A program made the translations under genes and the position numbers. From assembly GCA_015472025.1 (NCBI GenBank), contig BNHL01000001.1, forward strand, positions 2,778,001 to 2,842,000: a DNA stretch of 64,000 bases, given 5' to 3'. This document shows, in pieces, positions 53,183-62,159 of the stretch (position 1 is its first letter; the number at the start of each line of letters is the position of its first letter). Below the pieces are notes generated by a model. It made no database searches, was not told the DNA's origin, and saw only the letters and a list, made by a program, of their open reading frames with translations. The stretch comes from Cytophagales bacterium WSM2-2. Lineage in GTDB: Bacteria > Bacteroidota > Bacteroidia > Cytophagales > Cyclobacteriaceae.

Positions 53183-55612
53183 TTATTCGCTTCGTAACGA
53201 CTTTACAGGATTGGCCAGCGCTGCCTGCATGGACTTGTACCCTACGGTGATCAATGCAATCGAGATAGAAATGATGCCTGCCAGGAGTATAATCACCGAG
53301 CCAATTTCAATGTGATAGGCGAAGGAGTTCAACCAGCTGCTTAGCGCAAAATAAGAAACGGGAATAGCAAACAAGAAGCCAAAAGACACCAATCGCAAGT
53401 ACTCTTTTGACAGCATTAAGGACACCTGACTAACAGAAGCCCCAAGTACTTTTCGGATACCGATCTCTTTGGTGCGTTGTGCAGTATTGAAGGAAGCCAG
53501 CGAGAATAATCCAAGACATGCCAACGCAATCGCTACAGCGGCAGCGCAAACAAACAACCTGCTTCTTTTCTGATCATTTTCGTAGAAGTTAGCCAGGCGT
53601 TGATCCAGGAAGTTGTACTCAAGCAGGTGTTTGTTATCCACCTTGTAAAATATAGCCTGCATCGCCTCAAGGTTCATGCTCAAATCTTTGACGGTCGAAC
53701 GAACGGTAAAATAATCGATGGCTTGTACGGGATTATTTTGATAAGCGATTATCATGGGAGCTATTTTCTGATGTAAGCTCTGAAAGTGAAAGTCTTTGAC
53801 AATACCGATCACATTTACTTTGAACGGCTGGTCAAGAGCTTCATCGGAGACAGCCATATTAACTGATGGTATGGTCATGGCATCACCCGGCTCGCGAATA
53901 CCCAGTAATGATGCAGCGGTCTCGTTGATCAGTATGGCACTGGAGTCAGCTGGAAAGGCCTCTCTGAAATTACGGCCTTTGAGCAAAGAGATTTCGAAAG
54001 TTCTTAAGAAGTCCTGATCAGCGCCAATGAAGTAACAATTCAAGCCGGTGGGCTCATTCGCTGTCACCGCTTTTACACGAGCCAGGTTTTTCCATTCACC
54101 AGGCACGCGTGAAGAGACGGTTACACTCTTCGTTGAAGGAAGTTTGCTGAGTTCCGTTTTAATTGTTTCAAATCCTCGCCTCACCGCTCTACTGTTAATG
54201 TCCAAAATGATAAGCTGATCCTGGTTGAATCCCAGGTTCTTATTGTTCACATATTCAATTTGCTGGCGGGCAGTAAGCGTAGCAATAATCAACGCGATAG
54301 ATAGAAAAAACTGAAATACAACGAGTCCTCTTCTCATCCAGGCGGAGCCGTATTTCATTTTGGAATACCCTTTGATGGCTTCCACAGGTTTCATACGCGA
54401 CAGGTAAAAGGCAGGATAACTTCCCGCCAAAAGGCCGGTAAAAAAAGTAAACGCAGTCAGGAAAATCGCAGTGGATGGTGTTACCAGGGTGCTCATGCTG
54501 ATTGTCTTTCCGGAAAATGTGTTGAAAGCTGGGAGCAGTGCGTTACAAATTCCGAGCGCAAGTATGACGGCAATGAAAACAACCAGGTTTGACTCGGCAA
54601 TAAATTGAAAGATAAGTTGACTACGATATGCTCCCGCAACTTTCTTGACACCAATTTCTTTTCCACGATTGATTGAAAGAGATGTGGAAAGATTTACATA
54701 GTTAACCAGTGCAATTAATAAAATGAACAGTCCGACCGCACCAAAAATGTAGACGTATGTAATTTCTCCAGAACGAGCGCTGAAGCCACCACGAATGGAG
54801 GCTGAATGGAAGTGAATATCTTTCAGTGGCTGAAGCCAGAAGTAAAATGGAGATGCCTTTTCTGCCCTGTTCTTTTTAGCTAACGATGTCAGCGTGGTAC
54901 TCACGGAGTTTGCATCTGCATCTGACTTCAAAAGATAGTAAGTTGAAAAATAATTGGATGACCAGTCGGATGTCTCGCTACGTTTATACCACTCCTGGCT
55001 GGCATTGCTCGCCATCGAAAAAATGATATTCATTTGTAAATGAGAGTTCGAAGGAAAATCTTCGAGCACACCTGTAATCGTGTAAGGCTGATTGCTGCGA
55101 TCACTAAGGAGGACTTTGCCTACTGCCTTTTCAGTTCCGAAAATTCGAATCGCTGAGGACTTAGTCAAAAGAACCGTGTAGGGTTTGCTTAACGCATTTT
55201 CCCGTTGACCTTCAATTAATGGAAAGTCAAAAATATTGAGCAGTCCCTGGTCGGCGAAATTCATGTCTTCATAAAAGACATTTGCATTTTCTGAATTGGA
55301 AATGTTGGCTCTGCCCAGGACCGTCATCTTTACCGTTTGCCCAACGGCAGGAATATCGTTTCTGATCTGGGCAGTTAGAAATGCCACACCGGCCATATCA
55401 GTCTCTTCACCCTTGTTATTCTTTTGATGTTCAATAACCCTGTAAATACGATCTGCGTTTGCGTGATTTCTATCGAAACTCAACTCATCAAATAAGTAAA
55501 GAGAAATAAAGAATACCGCCACCAGGCTTACCGCCAGACCTCCAATATTGATCAGTGAGTATTCCCGATGATTAAAAAGGAAACGGGATGCAATGATGAA
55601 ATGCTTTAACAT
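53183..55612 (-). CDS. FtsX/MacB-like ABC permease
   Basis: An 809-residue permease with two repeats of the MacB_PCD plus FtsX module: LKHFIIASRFLFNHREYSLI at the N-terminus, RGKEIGVKKVAGAYRSQLIF in the first FtsX half, then AQRTKEIGIRKVLGASVSQV in the second. It should have about eight membrane helices. No ATPase gene is adjacent. It lies 51 bp upstream of the kinase gene on the same strand, so the pair may be a sensing and transport module. A matching ATPase must come from elsewhere. Confidence 0.9.
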   Translation of the reverse strand: MLKHFIIASRFLFNHREYSLINIGGLAVSLVAVFFISLYLFDELSFDRNHANADRIYRVIEHQKNNKGEETDMAGVAFLTAQIRNDIPAVGQTVKMTVLGRANISNSENANVFYEDMNFADQGLLNIFDFPLIEGQRENALSKPYTVLLTKSSAIRIFGTEKAVGKVLLSDRSNQPYTITGVLEDFPSNSHLQMNIIFSMASNASQEWYKRSETSDWSSNYFSTYYLLKSDADANSVSTTLTSLAKKNRAEKASPFYFWLQPLKDIHFHSASIRGGFSARSGEITYVYIFGAVGLFILLIALVNYVNLSTSLSINRGKEIGVKKVAGAYRSQLIFQFIAESNLVVFIAVILALGICNALLPAFNTFSGKTISMSTLVTPSTAIFLTAFTFFTGLLAGSYPAFYLSRMKPVEAIKGYSKMKYGSAWMRRGLVVFQFFLSIALIIATLTARQQIEYVNNKNLGFNQDQLIILDINSRAVRRGFETIKTELSKLPSTKSVTVSSRVPGEWKNLARVKAVTANEPTGLNCYFIGADQDFLRTFEISLLKGRNFREAFPADSSAILINETAASLLGIREPGDAMTIPSVNMAVSDEALDQPFKVNVIGIVKDFHFQSLHQKIAPMIIAYQNNPVQAIDYFTVRSTVKDLSMNLEAMQAIFYKVDNKHLLEYNFLDQRLANFYENDQKRSRLFVCAAAVAIALACLGLFSLASFNTAQRTKEIGIRKVLGASVSQVSLMLSKEYLRLVSFGFLFAIPVSYFALSSWLNSFAYHIEIGSVIILLAGIISISIALITVGYKSMQAALANPVKSLRSE

Positions 55613-55802
55613 AGGTTGCGATTTATTCCCATGTTAAACGAACATCATGCCATAAATAGGAACCTTTAGTTTGCAATTTTTCACGCTTTTATGAGGGGAG
55701 CACCGTCCCTTTCCGGTCAGCAATGGTCGGGCGTGGTATTATTATAGCATTTTACAGCCTTTGAATTTTGTATGGATTTGTAACCGTACTTTTATATTTC
55801 AA

Positions 55803-56420
55803 ATGAGGATTCTCAGTATAGGTTTTTTCTTTTTACTTACTCTGAACAGTTATTGTCAGTATCGAAATGCACTATTCATTTCCGGGGGTATCGCTGATCC
55901 TGTTGGGAATTTCAGATCAAATGACGGAGGAGCTGCCCTTACCGGGGTAGGTTACAACATAGGGTACAATCGCCAGCTAACTAAGTCGCTTTACTTTGCT
56001 GTTTTGCTCGCAAACCAGTCGTTCAAAATAAATGAAACAGCAATCGTCAGCGGAACCAATTGGCGGACGTCTTCAATTCTTGTTGGTCCGATGTGGTCAA
56101 TATCAACGAGTGAGAGCAATAACGCATTTTTCCAGCCTCGATTTCTGATTGGACAGATGTCAGCGCGATCACCGAATGCAACGATTGGTGCCACCACGAT
56201 CCCGTCGGCCAGTGGCGATGCGTTTGCGTTTCTGATTGGAGCCGGCTTGAGACTGGATTTAACTAAACGCGCCAGCCTCTTTTTCAATCTCGATTACCTG
56301 ACAGCAAAACCGACATTCACACATAAGATTTTATATTCAAACGGTCAATCTGTTACAACAAGCTTTGATCAACAAATTAGTGCGATAAGTTTTTCTATCG
56401 GATTGGGCGTTCGCTTCTAG
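55803..56420 (+). CDS. Outer-membrane beta-barrel-like protein
   Basis: A 205-residue protein. I place the start at ATG 55803, giving the signal MRILSIGFFFLLTLNSYCQ; the open frame extends upstream to 55761 but adds no sensible leader. The body shows alternating-hydrophobic strands with aromatic girdles (GVGYNIGYNRQLTKSLYFAV, then FSIGLGVRF at the C-terminus ending in Phe), the pattern of small OmpW/OmpX-like barrels. Function unknown; it converges with the M23 gene. Confidence 0.75.
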   Translation: MRILSIGFFFLLTLNSYCQYRNALFISGGIADPVGNFRSNDGGAALTGVGYNIGYNRQLTKSLYFAVLLANQSFKINETAIVSGTNWRTSSILVGPMWSISTSESNNAFFQPRFLIGQMSARSPNATIGATTIPSASGDAFAFLIGAGLRLDLTKRASLFFNLDYLTAKPTFTHKILYSNGQSVTTSFDQQISAISFSIGLGVRF

Positions 56421-56442
56421 AAGAATAAAAATCAGTGGTGAG

Positions 56443-56484
56443 AAAAATAAAGGAACGAACTATGATTATTCATTCTTTATTTTT
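56443..56484. terminator. Possible AT-rich terminator between convergent genes
   Basis: AAAAATAAAG (56443-56452) can pair perfectly with CTTTATTTTT (56475-56484); the right arm overlaps the end of the M23 gene. It is AT-only apart from one G-C pair, so its strength as a terminator is doubtful. Confidence 0.35.
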
Positions 56485-57428
56485 TCTCCTTTGACAGGAG
56501 AATAATCCGTAACAACTTTCCCATTAACGATAATCTTTTCAAAAAAACACTTTGCGCCAATCGCAGAGTTGAAGTCTTCAATATTCTGAATATGGAAATG
56601 CAAGTGTGGTTCGGAAGAGTTTCCTGAGTTACCACATTGCCCGAGAAGATCGCCTTGCTTCACCTTCTGCCCTTGTTTCACTACAATCGAATTTTGCTTG
56701 AAGTGAGCGAAGAACAAGAATTCATTTTTGTCGGTCTTTAAGATGACGGTGTTGCCAGGGACATAAGTCGGGTTGAGTACGCCAGGCTTATTGTCTTTGA
56801 TGCCATCTACAGCCAAGACCACCTCAGCATCGCATGGTGCGATCAACTCCTGTCCGAAAGCATAGTAGTCTTCGTTGGCCTGACCATTGGTTTTAAAAGA
56901 TTTTCCTCCGTTGGTAATCAAAATGTCGAAAGCGTTCTTTTGTGCCGGGTATGCCACGTGGTAATTCTGCGCCTTGGTGTCGCCTCCCCAGAACACAGTC
57001 CACTCACCTTTGAAAGGCAGTTTCAATCGGGTCACGTTTCGCTCAAGCTTCGGCTGACTTTCGTCAACAAATTGCTTGACGTAAAACCCTTTGATTTTTT
57101 TGTTGTCGTCTATTGACAACTGTAGCGCCAGCGTAGCACTCTCGAACGAAGTCTTATATACTGCGTATGAATTCTGATAACTCGTAAATTGTTTTTTGGT
57201 GATTGAACCGACCTGTGATTTCAGTCCAGTGAGAAATTCCCGGGTCTTGTCCAGTGGCAATGCCTTCTTCATCTCTGGCGAGAACATGGCAAAAACGCTG
57301 TCGTATTGATCTTTGTTATAAGTTCGCTCAAAGGCATCTGCCACCGATTTACTTGCAGCCGACTCCTGTGCAAACGCTGATAAAGCACAGAATGAAATAA
57401 GTAACGACAAGAGCCTGTTTTTTTTCAT
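56466..57428 (-). CDS. M23 family metallopeptidase
   Basis: A 320-residue secreted protein; ATG 57428 gives the signal MKKNRLLSLLISFCALSAFA. The M23 (LytM) domain is in the C-terminal half: HVAYPAQKNAFDILITNGG carries the first zinc His and Asp, GNSGNSSEPHLHFHIQN contains HLHFH, and GQCG lies between. The N-terminal half is a DUF3887-type beta/alpha region (SVADAFERTYNKDQYDSVFA). It probably cleaves peptidoglycan peptide bridges. Confidence 0.9.
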   Translation of the reverse strand: MKKNRLLSLLISFCALSAFAQESAASKSVADAFERTYNKDQYDSVFAMFSPEMKKALPLDKTREFLTGLKSQVGSITKKQFTSYQNSYAVYKTSFESATLALQLSIDDNKKIKGFYVKQFVDESQPKLERNVTRLKLPFKGEWTVFWGGDTKAQNYHVAYPAQKNAFDILITNGGKSFKTNGQANEDYYAFGQELIAPCDAEVVLAVDGIKDNKPGVLNPTYVPGNTVILKTDKNEFLFFAHFKQNSIVVKQGQKVKQGDLLGQCGNSGNSSEPHLHFHIQNIEDFNSAIGAKCFFEKIIVNGKVVTDYSPVKGEKIKNE

Positions 57429-57468
57429 ATAACGAGTTTTGTTTAAAACATCGTAACCTGGCATTATC

Positions 57469-57900
57469 TTACCAGGTAATTCCGAAAAACCCTCGCTGGC
57501 TCATCGCAATTATAGCAATGACAATAACCAGGGCAATCGTGTTGAAAATAAACATGCGCTTATGTTTCGCATTGTCATCACTCAGTTTTTTGGAAGAAAT
57601 TCTGGCGACAGAAATCAGTACAATAGCAATCAACATTCCGGTGACGTGCTCCACAAGCCAGTAGCGTGCAACGGAATCCTTCATGGCTGCCCCACTGAAA
57701 ATAACGATAGGACTTACAAAATAGAGGATCAGGCCCAACAGCAATTGAGTGTGTGTTGAAATAAAGAGAAAAAGGCTCAGTTTGTTGTCGGTAGTGGTGA
57801 ATGAGGATTTATTCTGCCAGCTCATGAAGCTGCGAATAATAACGGTTAGCAAAAGAGCTAATAAAACAAATCGGTTAAGTGAGTGAAGTACTAAGATCAT
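57469..57900 (-). CDS. Four-helix membrane protein
   Basis: A 143-residue protein with four predicted membrane helices; the ATG at 57900 gives MILVLHSLNRFVLLALLLTV, with conserved His in helices 1, 2 and 3 (HSLNRF, STHTQLLLG, VEHVTGM). The arrangement resembles small cytochrome b-like or SdhC-like proteins, but haem binding is unproven. It precedes the M23 gene by 40 bp on the same strand. Function unknown. Confidence 0.75.
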   Translation of the reverse strand: MILVLHSLNRFVLLALLLTVIIRSFMSWQNKSSFTTTDNKLSLFLFISTHTQLLLGLILYFVSPIVIFSGAAMKDSVARYWLVEHVTGMLIAIVLISVARISSKKLSDDNAKHKRMFIFNTIALVIVIAIIAMSQRGFFGITW

Positions 57901-58008
57901 AGAATTTATTTTTTGGAAAATTACAACATCAAACGACACAAAACCACCACATTGAAACTTAAAATAGTATTGGCGAAATGACTGCTTGTTAGTTACTTTG
58001 ATGGAGAT

Positions 58009-58953
58009 ATGAAACGTTTAGGGATACTGATTTCTTTCATTGTGTTTGCCGGTTTGATACAGGCGCAGCCTGACACTGTAAGGGTCGGTACTTATGTAAT
58101 GAGTGTACATGATATTAACTTCCATGATCAGGAATATACGGCTCGCTTCTGGCTTTGGTTCCTGTATCGGGGGAGTGAATTTGATTTTGAAAAGCAGTTG
58201 GACATCACTAACGCAAAGTCTATCGACCCTCCCCAGTTGCTTGAAGACAGCCTTGAAGGGAAGAAGTATGTGATGATGAAGATGAAATGTGTGATGAAAG
58301 AGAATTGGAACGTGCTGGATTTCCCTTTCGACAGACAGCATTTGAAAATTCAGATTGAGAATTCACTCTTTGATAAAAAGAGCATGGTCTTCGCGCCAGA
58401 TGTTAAAGGGAGTAAATTTGATTCTGACGAGACGCTTGCCGGATGGGAGATCAAGAATTTTAAAGTCAGTGTAGCCGACAACCTTTATGAAACTGGTTTT
58501 GGAGACAACCGTCCCGGCCATGACAACCAGACTTTTTCTGCGTTTCTGATTGAGATGGATATTGAGCGAAATGCCTGGGGGCTTTTTCTAAAAATCTTTA
58601 TCGGGATGTACATCGCTTTCCTTATATCGATGGTGAGTTTAGCGCCACACCCGGAAGAGTTGGAACCCAGATTTGGGTTGCCGGTAGGCGGCCTCTTCGC
58701 TGCGGTGGGAAACAAATACATCATCGATTCAATCCTACCAGAATCTGCATCTTTCACTCTGGTAGACACACTCCATTCTCTTACCTTTTTCTCAATTTTT
58801 ACAACCCTCGTAGTGTCAGCTATTTGCCTTCGGATGAGTGAACGCGGCATGCACGAACAAGTCGTGAGGTTTAACAAAATCAGTGCACGAACGATTGCAG
58901 TAGTTTATATTTTGATCAACGTGATTCTCGTTGGCCTGGCCATAGGTGACTAG
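58009..58953 (+). CDS. Pentameric ligand-gated ion channel homologue (Cys-loop family)
   Basis: A 314-residue protein with a signal peptide (MKRLGILISFIVFAGLIQAQ), an extracellular-type beta domain (about 21-188) with the Pro-loop NVLDFPFDRQHLKIQIENS at 101-119 (FPFD at 105-108; the Cys pair is absent, as in bacterial members), and four membrane helices at about 190-211, 221-243, 249-274 and 292-312. This is the architecture of GLIC/ELIC-type channels. Ligand and ion are unknown. It is divergent in orientation from its neighbours and stands alone. Confidence 0.88.
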   Translation: MKRLGILISFIVFAGLIQAQPDTVRVGTYVMSVHDINFHDQEYTARFWLWFLYRGSEFDFEKQLDITNAKSIDPPQLLEDSLEGKKYVMMKMKCVMKENWNVLDFPFDRQHLKIQIENSLFDKKSMVFAPDVKGSKFDSDETLAGWEIKNFKVSVADNLYETGFGDNRPGHDNQTFSAFLIEMDIERNAWGLFLKIFIGMYIAFLISMVSLAPHPEELEPRFGLPVGGLFAAVGNKYIIDSILPESASFTLVDTLHSLTFFSIFTTLVVSAICLRMSERGMHEQVVRFNKISARTIAVVYILINVILVGLAIGD

Positions 58954-58954
58954 C

Positions 58955-59407
58955 TCAGACTTTATTCTTGGTGTCAATGACGATGGTGACGGGGCCATCG
59001 TTCAGTAATTTTACTTTCATGTCGGCACCGAACTCGCCTGTTTGCACCGGTTTTCCAAGTTGTGTCGCGAGCACAGATACAAATTTTTCGTAGAGCGGTA
59101 TTGCCACGTCAGGCTTGGACGCCTTGATGTGACTGGGCCTGTTTCCTTTTTTTGTGCTGGCGTGAAGTGTAAACTGACTCACAACAATAATGTCTCCAGC
59201 ATCATCTTTCACGCTGACATTCATTACCCCTTCGGCATCATTAAAAATCCGCAGATTCACAATTTTACCAGTCAGCCATTCGATGTCTTCGGCATTGTCG
59301 GCATCCTCAATGCCCAGAAGTACGAGAAGCCCTTTTTCAATTTTGGATTTTACGAGTCCTTCTATTGTTACAGAAGCTTCCGAAACACGTTGAATAACCG
59401 CAATCAT
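58955..59407 (-). CDS. dtd: D-aminoacyl-tRNA deacylase
   Basis: A 150-residue enzyme that removes D-amino acids and glycine from mischarged tRNAs. It starts MIAVIQRVSEASVTIEGLVK and has the two active-site signatures, VSQFTLHASTKKGNRPSH and LLNDGPVTIVIDTKNK. Length is normal. The ATG overlaps the stop of the upstream surface-protein gene by 4 bp (ATGA), so it is the last gene of a minus-strand operon. Confidence 0.97.
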   Translation of the reverse strand: MIAVIQRVSEASVTIEGLVKSKIEKGLLVLLGIEDADNAEDIEWLTGKIVNLRIFNDAEGVMNVSVKDDAGDIIVVSQFTLHASTKKGNRPSHIKASKPDVAIPLYEKFVSVLATQLGKPVQTGEFGADMKVKLLNDGPVTIVIDTKNKV

Positions 59408-60441
59408 TTTCTTTTTAAATTTTGAGTCGGTTGGTAACCCAGTGGAACCATTTCAGCAATATTGAAGCTCCAACCGAGGTATCCCTGGAAAGTCAGGCTG
59501 CGAAAGTCTTCGAAGTAACCATTTTCATAGACTTTCACTGGCGGACCATAAAAGACGATTTCTGAAGACTGAATTCCCCCCTTGTACCGGGGATAAGCAT
59601 TTTCAGGATATTCGTAAGCAAAGGACAAGTACAGAGTTCCTTTGAATCGGATCTCGCTGTCACTCATAATATCACTCTTCTTCAAAGGATTCAGTTGGCC
59701 ATCGTGAATCTCAAAGTAGTTTGCATAAAGCTGGTCGTATTTTAGTGCTAGTAAGAAATGTGGAATTGATCCAAAATATGCGCGATCTCTTTCCTTCATC
59801 CATTTTTCCTTTTGCCTGGGAGTCTGAGGTGTAAGCTCCTCATAGCGCGGAATGCCAGACATCCACACCTCATTAAGTTCGTCATTAAAACTGAACTCCT
59901 TCAAGTCGTAATGAATCAGGTACCCGAGCGCCTTATTTTCTACGATAATTGGTTTTCGGACTTCCGCCATGATTTTATTTTTTTCGCGGTAAACAAAGAT
60001 GTCCTGCGGGTTAAGGATTTTGCAGCGTGAGGCGTTACTCGTAGTGCCCAGAAAGTACTTTATAAATCGCGAATAATAATATTGATTTTGTTTTTCTCTT
60101 TGGGCTGTAACTGACACTGCATCGAATTGGATAGCAGAAGCACTCAACGCGATGATGAGCCCGGAAATGGAGTCCCCCGAGAATTGAATTGACTTGGAAT
60201 ATGAACTATAGCTAACCAGGGAAACAATCAAATCGTATTTTCCAGAGGGAATTTTATCCAATAAAAATGTACCACCTTCACCTGCCGAAACTCCGAGAGT
60301 CGTATTGGCAAGATACACGGTAGCGCCCGGCAGCCCTTCTTTCGTTTTAGTGTCAATGACTTTGCCGCTGAGCACTGAAAATTTTTGCGCAAAGCTTACA
60401 TGAAGGCTGCAGAGTAGAAGAAAGGCCACGAACGATTTCAT
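59404..60441 (-). CDS. Carboxypeptidase-regulatory-like domain protein
   Basis: A 345-residue surface protein. The start at 60441 gives the signal MKSFVAFLLLCSLHVSFAQK; the frame is open upstream for 77 codons but has no signal-like start and overlaps the next gene. The CarboxypepD_reg-like domain is at about 24-105 (LSGKVIDTKTKEGLPGATVY, then SAGEGGTFLLDKIPSGKYDL). The rest is beta-rich and resembles the protein at 25017. It precedes dtd with a 4-bp overlap. Confidence 0.82.
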   Translation of the reverse strand: MKSFVAFLLLCSLHVSFAQKFSVLSGKVIDTKTKEGLPGATVYLANTTLGVSAGEGGTFLLDKIPSGKYDLIVSLVSYSSYSKSIQFSGDSISGLIIALSASAIQFDAVSVTAQREKQNQYYYSRFIKYFLGTTSNASRCKILNPQDIFVYREKNKIMAEVRKPIIVENKALGYLIHYDLKEFSFNDELNEVWMSGIPRYEELTPQTPRQKEKWMKERDRAYFGSIPHFLLALKYDQLYANYFEIHDGQLNPLKKSDIMSDSEIRFKGTLYLSFAYEYPENAYPRYKGGIQSSEIVFYGPPVKVYENGYFEDFRSLTFQGYLGWSFNIAEMVPLGYQPTQNLKRK

Positions 60442-60448
60442 TGGCAGG

Positions 60449-61093
60449 TCAGTATGATTGCAGTTCGCCGGATTCGTGAACAAAACTTCCTTGTTGTCCT
60501 CTTTTTGCAAATGCGAGCATTGCCCTCGCGACTTTGATCGATTCAATTGCCTTATATTTCTTCGGAACAAGCCAACCAAATATTTTGAAGAATACTTTGG
60601 CTGCGTCTTCACCGCTTCTTTGTTCAGTACGTGGGCCAAACAATAATGATGGACGAAAAATATGATAACCATTAAAACCCATCTGTCCGATCAGCTCCTC
60701 TACTTCACCTTTTACCTGGTTATAAAAGACCGATGAGCGCTTGCTTGCACCTAGGGCAGAAATCAGAAGAAAGTTTTGGACTCCATTACTTTTGGAAATT
60801 TTGGCGAGTGCCAATGGCGCATCCAGGTCAATTGTTCTGAATGCCTCTTTTGAACGTGCTTGCTTCATCGTTGTACCCAGACAACAAAAGACATCGTCAG
60901 CTTTTAGCTCACTCGCCCGGTCGTTCAATTGGTTCAATTCACAAACAACATTAATCAACTTGGAGTTTTCTATCGAAAGTTTCCTCCTGCTGATGGCGAT
61001 CACCCGGGTGTAAGCTTCATCGTTGAGCAGCAACTGGAGAAGTTGATTGCCGATGAGGCCGGTACTTCCTGCGACTAATGCCGTTTTGGGCAT
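60449..61093 (-). CDS. NAD(P)-binding oxidoreductase (HTATIP2/NAD-epimerase-like)
   Basis: A 214-residue Rossmann-fold protein with the GxxGxxG site TALVAGSTGLIGNQLLQLLL, CCLGTTMKQARSKEAFRTID, and the Y-x-x-x-K of SSVFYNQVKGEVEELI. The layout matches the short-chain NAD(P)-dependent family that includes HTATIP2/CC3; the substrate is unknown. It lies 3 bp after the upstream 173-residue protein's stop and 7 bp before the surface protein, suggesting a single operon. Confidence 0.85.
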   Translation of the reverse strand: MPKTALVAGSTGLIGNQLLQLLLNDEAYTRVIAISRRKLSIENSKLINVVCELNQLNDRASELKADDVFCCLGTTMKQARSKEAFRTIDLDAPLALAKISKSNGVQNFLLISALGASKRSSVFYNQVKGEVEELIGQMGFNGYHIFRPSLLFGPRTEQRSGEDAAKVFFKIFGWLVPKKYKAIESIKVARAMLAFAKRGQQGSFVHESGELQSY

Positions 61094-61096
61094 GAA

Positions 61097-61618
61097 CTAA
61101 AAAGTTTGTTGAATTTCTTTTTTTAGTTCACTCAGTGCATGTCCGATCGGATCAGTCTTGCGATCCATCACCTGTTCGAAAATCTTTTTTGCAAGGTCAA
61201 TGCCCGTAGACTCATTACTCATCTGTCCTGCGGATTCGTTAATGAGCATGATGAGATCTTCTTTGCCATTTTTAACCTGGTTCCAAACTTCTTCCGACAT
61301 GTACACTTGCTGTGAAACATTGTGGTTGTACTCATTCCGGATTTCATCCAAAAGAATTTTCTGAAAGTCACGGGCGGTGTAAGCCGGATTATTAAGCCGG
61401 ATAAGCAGGTTCTGTGGCGAGATACGCTCTAATAGCAGTGTAATGCGTTCATAAGCCTGGAGTCGAGCAGGTAAGATTGTTTCAATACTGCGGGTACGTA
61501 CCTCCAGTTTTCTCAGTTCAATCTCCCGTGAGATGAACGCGCGTACCATCAGGTAGACAGCGTAAAGTACCACCGAAGCAGGAACCAGGATTTTGATAAA
61601 TTCGATAAGAGCGTCCAT
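61097..61618 (-). CDS. Membrane-anchored protein of unknown function
   Basis: A 173-residue protein with one N-terminal membrane helix (about 8-27, KILVPASVVLYAVYLMVRAF) and then an all-helical cytoplasmic part with repeated charged heptads (ELRKLEVRTRSIETILPARL onward). It resembles a family of short membrane-tethered helical proteins in Bacteroidota; no activity known. It is the first gene of the minus-strand unit that runs to dtd. Confidence 0.75.
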   Translation of the reverse strand: MDALIEFIKILVPASVVLYAVYLMVRAFISREIELRKLEVRTRSIETILPARLQAYERITLLLERISPQNLLIRLNNPAYTARDFQKILLDEIRNEYNHNVSQQVYMSEEVWNQVKNGKEDLIMLINESAGQMSNESTGIDLAKKIFEQVMDRKTDPIGHALSELKKEIQQTF

Positions 61619-61685
61619 AAAAAATATTTACTCGAAAATTAACTATTTTTCGCTGACGTTTGTTTCCAGTTTGTAATCATTCTGA

Positions 61686-62015
61686 ATGTTTGACAATCTC
61701 CGCCCAGTTTTACTTACCCCACTTGCAGCCGCTGAGGCACGCAAGATCATGCAGACCAAGAACATCCCTGCAGGTTACGGCTTGCGGGTAGGCGCACGCG
61801 GTGGACATGGATGCGGAGGGGTATCCCTTATTATTGGATTTGACAAGCAAAAGGAGTCAGACCTGTCTTATGAAGTTGAAGGGATAACTATTCTCATTGA
61901 TAAAAAGCACACCATGTACCTGATCGGCAAGGCTGTTGACTTCTATGAGGGAGCCGATGCCCGCGGATTTATCTTCGTGGAGCAAGAAGCCATTGAGCGT
62001 GGAGGATGGCATTGA
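61686..62015 (+). CDS. HesB/IscA-fold protein without C-terminal cysteines
   Basis: A 109-residue protein with the HesB/IscA core: LTPLAAAEARKIMQ, GYGLRVGARGGHGCGGVSL (C43) and the ISCA-type strand GITILIDKKHTMYLIGKAVD. In IscA the Fe-S ligands are one central and two C-terminal cysteines (CGCG). Here the C-terminus is RGFIFVEQEAIERGGWH with no Cys. So an A-type carrier role is doubtful: it may bind iron differently or do something else. Confidence 0.85.
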   Translation: MFDNLRPVLLTPLAAAEARKIMQTKNIPAGYGLRVGARGGHGCGGVSLIIGFDKQKESDLSYEVEGITILIDKKHTMYLIGKAVDFYEGADARGFIFVEQEAIERGGWH

Positions 62016-62159
62016 TTTTTGTTTCTGTGTTGCCGATTCCAGGCAATTGAATAATTAAGCTGTACCATTTAATAGAACAGACGGAATTGGTGGAGTCTGA
62101 GCGTTGCTTTATGTAACATCGGCCGTTTTGGTTTTGAATAAAAAGAAATTTAAAATCAA

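Noticed and set aside
60442-60672. N-terminal extension of the carboxypeptidase-regulatory-like gene
   Set aside because: It overlaps the upstream oxidoreductase gene, has no signal peptide, and the ATG at 60441 gives a normal one.
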